NCBI GenBank assembly: GCA_030594025.1
Contig: JAUVFY010000110.1
Coordinates: 1-5,139, forward strand
Origin: Deltaproteobacteria bacterium
Lineage (GTDB): Bacteria > Desulfobacterota > GWC2-55-46 > JAUVFY01
Length of the DNA stretch: 5,139 nt
Direction of reading: 5' to 3'
Each line of letters opens with the position of its first letter. Position 1 is the stretch's first letter. Position numbers and translations under genes: made by a program. Below are positions 1-4,014 of this stretch, one piece after another. The notes below the pieces were generated by a model. That model made no database searches and was not told the origin of the DNA. It saw only the letters and a program-made list of their open reading frames with translations.

Positions 1-30
1 TAAGATCCAATGCAGTCCTTAAGGATTAAA

Positions 31-63
31 GAAGAAAAAAGATAAAAAAAATTAAAAAAATTT
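31..63. other. Phased A-tracts, predicted bent DNA
   Basis: Three uninterrupted adenine runs lie at 35-40, 44-51 and 54-60. Their centres fall at about 37.5, 47.5 and 57, close to one B-DNA helical turn apart. Runs of A in helical phase are known to bend DNA. The stretch sits just upstream of the perfect inverted repeat at 71-107 and about 150 bp upstream of the promoter of the XRE-type gene. The spacing is seen directly; curvature and any role in binding a nucleoid protein or regulator are inferred. Confidence 0.5.
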
Positions 64-70
64 ATGCTCG

Positions 71-107
71 TGGAACGGATTGTTCGTACCACGAACAATC
101 CGTTCCA
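71..107. repeat. Perfect 17-bp inverted repeat, 3-nt loop
   Basis: The left arm (71-87, TGGAACGGATTGTTCGT) is exactly complementary to the right arm (91-107), and only ACC separates them. As RNA or single-stranded DNA it would form a long, very stable hairpin on either strand. No T-run follows on the plus strand (TCTCTAACCC). On the minus strand, T-rich sequence begins about ten bases after the stem, but no minus-strand gene is seen that would end here. It could be the end of a transcription unit lying to the left, a palindromic operator, or a member of a dispersed repeat family. The structure is certain and the function unknown. Confidence 0.9.
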
Positions 108-211
108 TCTCTAACCCAGACCAATAACCCTGTCAAGGTTTAACAAGAATCATAAGTATACCGGTTAAGATATGGAGATTTCACCCCTGCTTTTAAAACT
201 CAATTTTCCGG

Positions 212-241
212 TTGATAAAAAACCTTGGGCGGGTATATACT
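212..241 (+). promoter_or_regulatory. Sigma70-type promoter of the XRE-type gene
   Basis: A -35 box TTGATA (212-217; 5 of 6 to consensus) and a -10 box TATACT (236-241; 5 of 6) are separated by 18 bp. An overlapping TATATA at 234-239 gives a 16-bp spacer instead. The predicted transcription start falls at about 247-249, on the ATG at 248, so the transcript would have essentially no leader. CCGGTT occurs just before the -35 (208-213, overlapping its first two bases) and again at 161-166 inside the palindrome ACCGGT, which could be an autoregulatory operator. Confidence 0.55.
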
Positions 242-247
242 ACGTGC

Positions 248-622
248 ATGTTGAGCAAAAAGGAAATACTGAAAAGGCTCAAGGTCTTGAGGGAGGAAAA
301 GCGCTTGAGGCAGGGGCATCTGGCCAGGCGGCTGAGGATCGACAGGAGCACTTTCGCCAAGAAGGAAAACGGCATCATACCCATAACAACAGATGAGTGG
401 CTCAAGCTCGCCAGGGCCATGGGAGAGGAGATGGAGTATTTTTTCTCCGCCGCATCTTCCAACACCGAGATCAGGGAAAGACTCCTCCTTAAATTCTACA
501 GGTCCTTGAACCACACGGAGCAACGCGATCTACTGGGAACAATCCGCTTGATACTCAAAGGCATGAGGAGAAAAAGGGTTCACGATACGCTTAACAGGCT
601 CGTAGGGCTGTATAACGGTTAA
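248..622 (+). CDS. Small XRE/Cro-cI-type HTH transcriptional regulator
   Basis: This is a 124-residue basic protein. Residues about 9-62 form an XRE-type helix-turn-helix: helix 2 is around RQGHLARRL (21-29) and the recognition helix around DRSTFAKKENG (32-42). These are followed by the family's usual hydrophobic helix DEWLKLARAMG (49-59). The remainder, about 70-124, is predicted helical and basic, perhaps for dimerisation, and has no domain I can name. I chose ATG 248 over TTG 212, which would add 12 residues, because TTG 212 is the -35 box of a good promoter and lacks a Shine-Dalgarno. ATG 248 also lacks one, but it coincides with the predicted +1, as in leaderless repressor mRNAs. The gene stands alone on its strand with the unknown 62-residue gene downstream. 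The DNA-binding role is well supported; its targets, possibly its own promoter or the one at 781, are inferred. Confidence 0.85.
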   Translation: MLSKKEILKRLKVLREEKRLRQGHLARRLRIDRSTFAKKENGIIPITTDEWLKLARAMGEEMEYFFSAASSNTEIRERLLLKFYRSLNHTEQRDLLGTIRLILKGMRRKRVHDTLNRLVGLYNG

Positions 623-780
623 TTACCATGCCGTGAACCTTCTCCGCGTTTATCGAAGGTAACCTGAGCCACGGGTCTACCTTGCTGTAAAAGTGCGCTC
701 TTTTCGTTATAAATCACGAAACTTTTCAGCACCCATAAAACAAAAAATTCAAGATTTCTTGGCATTAATGCTCCATTTGC
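623..780. other. Intergenic spacer with short inverted repeats
   Basis: There is no convincing reading frame here. Three dyads are visible. ACCTTC (637-642) pairs with GAAGGT (655-660) across 12 nt. TTTCGT (702-707) pairs with ACGAAA (716-721) across 8 nt and is followed by CTTTTC, which might be a weak terminator for the XRE-type gene. GCATTAATGC (762-771) is a perfect 10-bp palindrome ending ten bases before the -35 box at 781, where an activator or repressor could bind. All three are short enough to occur by chance. Confidence 0.35.
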
Positions 781-809
781 TTGACATTTACTCCCAAAAT
801 GTGTATAAT
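781..809 (+). promoter_or_regulatory. Full-consensus sigma70 promoter
   Basis: TTGACA (781-786) and TATAAT (804-809) are both perfect matches to the sigma70 hexamers and are separated by the optimal 17 bp. The spacer ends in TGTG, which resembles but does not exactly match an extended -10. The predicted start is about 815-816, giving a leader of about 45 nt to the ATG at 861. Full-consensus promoters are uncommon in bacterial genomes and usually mean very strong or tightly repressed transcription. Confidence 0.8.
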
Positions 810-847
810 ATTTAACCCTGGATTACCTGGAAAAAAAACCATAAGGC

Positions 848-852
848 AAGGG
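848..852 (+). promoter_or_regulatory. Ribosome binding site of the 62-residue ORF
   Basis: AAGGG lies 8 nt before ATG 861 and is a moderate Shine-Dalgarno match. No other start codon occurs in this frame between the predicted transcript start and 861, so it supports the chosen start. Confidence 0.45.
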
Positions 853-860
853 CCCTCTCG

Positions 861-1049
861 ATGCTTCTTCTGGATACAGGAAGGATAAGGATAGAATACG
901 GAGAACTGGACGCGAGGCTTTACGTCTACAAGGACGGTCGTTACCTGGGTAACGAGCTCTTAGTTGAGTGCGTAACTCACCTGCTCGACGAAGACCCCCT
1001 CGAGGAGTACCGAAAAGAGGAGCTCGAGGAGAGATTAAGGATTAACTGA
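861..1049 (+). CDS. Uncharacterised small acidic protein, 62 aa
   Basis: I do not recognise this protein. The N-terminal half (about 8-31) alternates hydrophobic and charged residues, with glycines at likely turns (IRIEYGELDARLYVYKDGRY), suggesting two or three beta strands. Residues about 32-42 look helical, and the last 20 (DEDPLEEYRKEELEERLRIN) form a highly charged amphipathic helix with leucines spaced for a coiled coil or partner contact. There is no signal peptide, membrane segment or cysteine pair, so it is probably cytosolic. The case for a real gene is a perfect promoter 75 bp upstream, an AAGGG site at 8 nt, and codon use (AGG, ATA, GAG, CTC) like the neighbours. It ends 12 bp from the convergent glycosyltransferase stop. 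An adaptor or antagonist role is only a guess. Confidence 0.65.
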   Translation: MLLLDTGRIRIEYGELDARLYVYKDGRYLGNELLVECVTHLLDEDPLEEYRKEELEERLRIN

Positions 1050-1061
1050 AAGGTCCGCGGC

Positions 1062-2270
1062 CTACTTATTATCGTCTTCCACCACGTTATGGAGGGTTTC
1101 CAGAACGCCCGGTATGGCGGAAATCACCCTGTTCCAGTTCGGGATCAACGGCGCACCGAGCGGGTTTTCCATAATCGTCTTAGCGGCGATACTTATCCCC
1201 TTTGTGAAGGCATCCACAGCCATCGCCTCCTCGTGCCTGTCGAATTTAAGCCCGTTTATGGCCGCGTCCCCCTCGTACCTGGCAATGGTGTCCTCGGCCA
1301 GCTTGAGGTACGTGGCAACGAGGCTCTTAAAGAACAAGTCCGAGAACACTATCCCTTCTGATGCAAGGGTCCTGAAAAGGGACTTGCCTATATCGATGGA
1401 CATCTTCATAAGACCCGTACTCTCGTCGCCGGCAGAAAGGGGCTGGTGCTTGTGATCGTAGTTTTGCGCGATGTCGACCTGGCAGACCCTCCGGGCCGAG
1501 TAGTTCCTGTAGACTTCGGCCAACACACCCACCTCCAGGCCCCAGTCCCAGGGGATACGGTTAACCCTTGCCAGATCCGTTATCATGCAGAACTCGCCCG
1601 CAAGGGGGTAGCGGAAGCTGTCCAGGAATTCTAAGAAAGGGTGTCCTCCCGTCAACTTCTGCAGGGCCCTGACGATAGGTATTACAAAAAGCCTCGTGAC
1701 CCTGCCGTGGAGCTTCTCTGTTACCCTTGCGTAGTAGCCCTTGCAGAAGACGTAATCGAGCCCGGGGTTTACCACCGGGTAACAGAGCCTTGCCAGAAGG
1801 GACTTGTCGTAGGTGAGTATGTCGCAGTCGTGAAGGGCTATTACCTCGCACTTGCCCTTTGCGAGTATGTATCCGTAAGACATCCAGGCGGACCTGCCCT
1901 TGCCGTCCTTGCCGGCACTGATCCCCTTTTCATCAAAGGTATCGTAGAGCTCCTGAATCCTTTTACCGCTGTTGTGGATGACCCTTACCTCCTGGGGCAG
2001 GACCGACATGAACTCCTTGACCCTTGCGAACTCCGAATCAGTAGCGGGGCCCAGTGCGAGGACAATATCTTTTATAAACTTCACTTTCTTGAGCTCTTCC
2101 CTTATCCCCTTCATCGCCGGGCTCTGGACGTCCGAGTAAAGTGCGGGCAGCACTAAGGCCACGGGCCTGACCATGCCGTAGAGCTCGAGCTCGGCCTCGA
2201 TCCTCTCGAGATCGGGTTTGCCGAGCCAGTGTAGAGTTGTTATAAGTCCGCTGTGATAGAAATCAGACAT
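1062..2270 (-). CDS. GT81-type glycosyltransferase, GpgS-like
   Basis: This 402-residue protein has a GT-A fold. Its motif order matches glucosyl-3-phosphoglycerate synthases (GT81), which move glucose from a nucleotide sugar to 3-phosphoglycerate. The metal/nucleotide motif is HDCDI (147-151, acids D148 and D150). The phosphoglycerate-contact motif GRVT of mycobacterial GpgS appears at 189-192. YPLAGEF (221-227, E226) matches the family's PLxGEY, IPWDWGLEVGVL (239-250) the PxGYGVEIGLL segment, and YDHKHQPL (271-278, H273) the conserved histidine. These matches are from memory, not an alignment. A helical C-terminal region follows from about 285. No transmembrane span is seen. It is last of the minus-strand genes, 102 bp after the HD-GYP gene. 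ATG 2270 has AAGGA only 3 nt upstream. The acceptor could differ from phosphoglycerate, and the partner phosphatase GpgP is absent, so I give no gene symbol. Confidence 0.82.
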   Translation of the reverse strand: MSDFYHSGLITTLHWLGKPDLERIEAELELYGMVRPVALVLPALYSDVQSPAMKGIREELKKVKFIKDIVLALGPATDSEFARVKEFMSVLPQEVRVIHNSGKRIQELYDTFDEKGISAGKDGKGRSAWMSYGYILAKGKCEVIALHDCDILTYDKSLLARLCYPVVNPGLDYVFCKGYYARVTEKLHGRVTRLFVIPIVRALQKLTGGHPFLEFLDSFRYPLAGEFCMITDLARVNRIPWDWGLEVGVLAEVYRNYSARRVCQVDIAQNYDHKHQPLSAGDESTGLMKMSIDIGKSLFRTLASEGIVFSDLFFKSLVATYLKLAEDTIARYEGDAAINGLKFDRHEEAMAVDAFTKGISIAAKTIMENPLGAPLIPNWNRVISAIPGVLETLHNVVEDDNK

Positions 2271-2275
2271 ATTTC

Positions 2276-2304
2276 CTTATACTTATCTCCTCAGGTTTTA
2301 TCAA
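2276..2304 (-). promoter_or_regulatory. Candidate promoter directly before the glycosyltransferase
   Basis: Read on the minus strand, TTGATA (2304-2299) and TATAAG (2281-2276) are each 5 of 6 to sigma70 consensus with a 17-bp spacer. Only five bases separate the -10 from ATG 2270, so the transcript would start at or just inside the start codon. The same bases include AAGGA, which could instead be a tightly spaced Shine-Dalgarno on a read-through mRNA. A second -35 (TTGACA, 2333-2328) lies upstream but has only a poor -10 (TACCCT). Confidence 0.4.
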
Positions 2305-2372
2305 AGGGTACTAAACTCGCAATACCATGTCAAGGGACAAAATCCCCTTTTTTACCGGGGTATGGGGAAGAC

Positions 2373-3605
2373 TCAGGCTGGAAAGCCCTCGAGCAGCCTG
2401 TCTACAGAATCGATGTCCAGACGCTCGTTAAGAAAAGGTACGATGGAGGGACGCTCCACCTCTCCGCTGACCTCCTTGCGTATTGCGGACAGGAAGGGCT
2501 TAAGTATGGCGGGATCGAATTGACTGTTCAGGTTTTCCCTGAACTCACGCATGACCTCCTCGAAAGAAAGCCTCGGCCTGTAAGGCCTATCGGTTGTCAT
2601 CGCGTCAAAGGCATCTACAATGGCCATCATCCTCGCGCCGAAGGGGATCTTTTTTCTTATCAGCCTGTCGGGGTAACCGCTTCCGTCCACCTTTTCGTGG
2701 TGGTTTCGGATCATCTTCTGTATGCCGGTCCAGGGAAATTTTATCTTAGACAGTATCTCGTAGCCCACGACGGGATGGGAGAACAGTTCCTCGGTCTCAA
2801 CCGCTGTAAGGGGGCTGGGCTTGTTTATAATCGTCTTGTCTATGGCGACCTTGCCTATGTCGTGCAGGAGTCCCGCTATCCTCATGCCCTCGACCTCATC
2901 GGCTGATAATCCCATCTCCTTTGCCAGCGCCGTGCAATAGGCGGATACCCTGTGGGAATGCCCCTTTGTATAGGCGTCCTTTGCGTCTATGGCCGTGGCA
3001 AAGGCGCCCACCGTGTCATAATAGATACTGCTCAGATTCTCATAAAGGACCTTGTTCTCATTATACTTGTGCATCAGTTTATTGAGAAGCGAATGGCTGT
3101 GGAGGCTTACCGCTATGTGCTGGGCCATGACAGAAAACAGGCGAAGATCGTAGGCCGAGAAATCCTCATCCGTGAGCTTATCGTTTATGGTTATGAGGCC
3201 CAGGAACTCGTCCTTTACCGTAAGGGGTGCAACCACCCTTGCACCGATCTTTACCAACTCCGCCCTCACCGAGCGGGGTAGCGAAGGGCTTCGGATGTCC
3301 ATTGGCCCGTTACACCCGACAATATCTTTCATCGCATCTTGTTTAAAGGGGACCTTGAATCTGCTTAAGTTACCGAGCCCCTTGGAAACGATTACACGGA
3401 TTTCGTTTTTCTCATAGTCGTAACGGAATATGGCACCCTTGGAAGAGGCAAAGGTCCCCATCACCATGTACAGGCACGACTTTACGACCCTTCTGAAGTC
3501 CCCCGGGGAAGCTATCACCTCTCCAAGCTCGGCCAAGGCATTCAGGTTGAAAAGAAGCCTTTCAAGTACAGGAGAGCTCACTTTAGCGAATCCGATATCT
3601 GTCAT
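2373..3605 (-). CDS. GAF-HD-GYP cyclic-di-GMP phosphodiesterase
   Basis: This is a 410-residue cytosolic protein. Residues about 20-168 form a GAF-type sensory domain (GAIFRYD near 57-63, APLTVKDEFLGLITI 126-140). A helical linker (about 166-198) leads to an HD-GYP domain (about 199-370), which hydrolyses cyclic di-GMP. Its metal-binding and signature residues are all present: H216 in GHSHRV, H248-D249 and K252 in HDIGK, H277, H302-H303, the GYP element in DGSGYP (307-312), and D331 in DAFDAMTTDRPYR. Activity is therefore expected. A tail of about 40 residues ends in LEGFPA, as the STAS protein upstream also does. ATG 3605 has an ideal AAGGAG at 7 nt. It follows the STAS gene after 61 bp and is probably co-transcribed. 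There is no receiver domain or membrane span, so input is through the GAF ligand or a protein partner. Confidence 0.93.
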   Translation of the reverse strand: MTDIGFAKVSSPVLERLLFNLNALAELGEVIASPGDFRRVVKSCLYMVMGTFASSKGAIFRYDYEKNEIRVIVSKGLGNLSRFKVPFKQDAMKDIVGCNGPMDIRSPSLPRSVRAELVKIGARVVAPLTVKDEFLGLITINDKLTDEDFSAYDLRLFSVMAQHIAVSLHSHSLLNKLMHKYNENKVLYENLSSIYYDTVGAFATAIDAKDAYTKGHSHRVSAYCTALAKEMGLSADEVEGMRIAGLLHDIGKVAIDKTIINKPSPLTAVETEELFSHPVVGYEILSKIKFPWTGIQKMIRNHHEKVDGSGYPDRLIRKKIPFGARMMAIVDAFDAMTTDRPYRPRLSFEEVMREFRENLNSQFDPAILKPFLSAIRKEVSGEVERPSIVPFLNERLDIDSVDRLLEGFPA

Positions 3606-3612
3606 CTACTCG

Positions 3613-3618
3613 CTCCTT
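3613..3618 (-). promoter_or_regulatory. Ribosome binding site of the HD-GYP gene
   Basis: AAGGAG on the minus strand, 7 nt before ATG 3605, is close to the ideal Shine-Dalgarno and fixes the start. It is clearly stronger than the sites of the other genes here, suggesting efficient translation of the phosphodiesterase. Confidence 0.75.
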
Positions 3619-3666
3619 TTCGCGGTTGATTTTCACTGCAGGCCACATCGCGACAAACGCCCGCCT

Positions 3667-4014
3667 CTATGCAGGGAATCCCTCCAGCGCCTCTTTTTCC
3701 GTTCTGAATATGGGAACATGTTTTGCAAGCCCCACGATATTGCATATCTCGTGGTTTACCTTCTTCAGCCCGGAGAAAAGAAGTATCCCCTCCTTTTCCC
3801 TGACCTTTTCCATGATACCTATGAGGATCGAAACGCCGACGGTGTTAATCATCTCGGTGTTGGAAAAATCCATGACGATCCTCTTTATACCGTTTTTGAG
3901 CAGACCGTCGCAGACCTCCTCGAGCTTTTCGCCCTCGATATCATTGATGTAGTTATCCGCATAAAGAACGACGCGGTCTCCCAGTTTCTTAAAGTTTTGC
4001 GCTCTCTTTGCCAT
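3667..4014 (-). CDS. STAS-domain anti-sigma factor antagonist-like protein
   Basis: This 115-residue protein consists of a single STAS domain (SpoIIAA/RsbV type): GDRVVLYADNYIN strand region (12-24), VMDFSNTEMINTVGVSILIGI (47-67) and LLFSGLKKVNHEICNIVGLAKHVPIF (78-103). In SpoIIAA and RsbV the loop reads DSSG, and its first serine is phosphorylated by the partner kinase. Here the same loop is N57-T58-V59-G60, so Thr58 would be the acceptor. The N-terminal basic stretch precedes the first strand. The start codon lies inside the end of the HATPase gene (26-nt overlap), and AGAGGA sits 5 nt before ATG 4014 within that gene's last codons, so the two are very likely translationally coupled and form a partner pair. 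It ends in LEGFPA. The usual role is to release a target from its kinase/anti-sigma partner. The target here is unknown; no sigma factor is visible. Confidence 0.9.
   Translation of the reverse strand: MAKRAQNFKKLGDRVVLYADNYINDIEGEKLEEVCDGLLKNGIKRIVMDFSNTEMINTVGVSILIGIMEKVREKEGILLFSGLKKVNHEICNIVGLAKHVPIFRTEKEALEGFPA

Noticed and set aside
71..107. Inverted repeat as a standard intrinsic terminator
   Set aside because: There is no T-run directly after the stem on the plus strand, and on the minus strand the T-rich stretch starts about ten bases away with no gene to terminate. Kept as an unexplained repeat.
172..396. Plus-strand reading frame starting at ATG 172
   Set aside because: It overlaps the XRE-type gene in another frame, has low-complexity Gly/Ala/Gln/Glu content and matches no domain.
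193..523. Two minus-strand reading frames opposite the XRE-type gene
   Set aside because: They are antisense to a clear helix-turn-helix gene and show no domain or ribosome binding site.
1051..1063. Hairpin AGGTCCGCGGCCT between convergent stops as a bidirectional terminator
   Set aside because: The stem is about five pairs with a G-T pair and no T-tract follows on either strand.
1641..2156. 171-residue plus-strand frame inside the glycosyltransferase gene
   Set aside because: The opposite strand encodes the GT81 motifs; the frame has no recognisable motif and is a shadow.
2305..2333. Minus-strand TTGACA-17-TACCCT as the main glycosyltransferase promoter
   Set aside because: The -35 is perfect but the -10 matches only three of six; the closer TTGATA-17-TATAAG pair scores better.
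2344..2360. CCCC/GGGG dyad after the HD-GYP gene as a terminator
   Set aside because: The stem is only four pairs with a 9-nt A-rich loop, and the tail is ATTTTG; possible but too weak to annotate.
2253..2906. 217-residue plus-strand frame across the GT/HD-GYP junction
   Set aside because: It is antisense to intact HD-GYP catalytic motifs and lacks a plausible promoter or start site; open by codon bias.
3606..3666. Separate promoter in the STAS to HD-GYP spacer
   Set aside because: No acceptable pair of hexamers is seen; TCGCG/CGCGA arms are only five bases across 23 nt.
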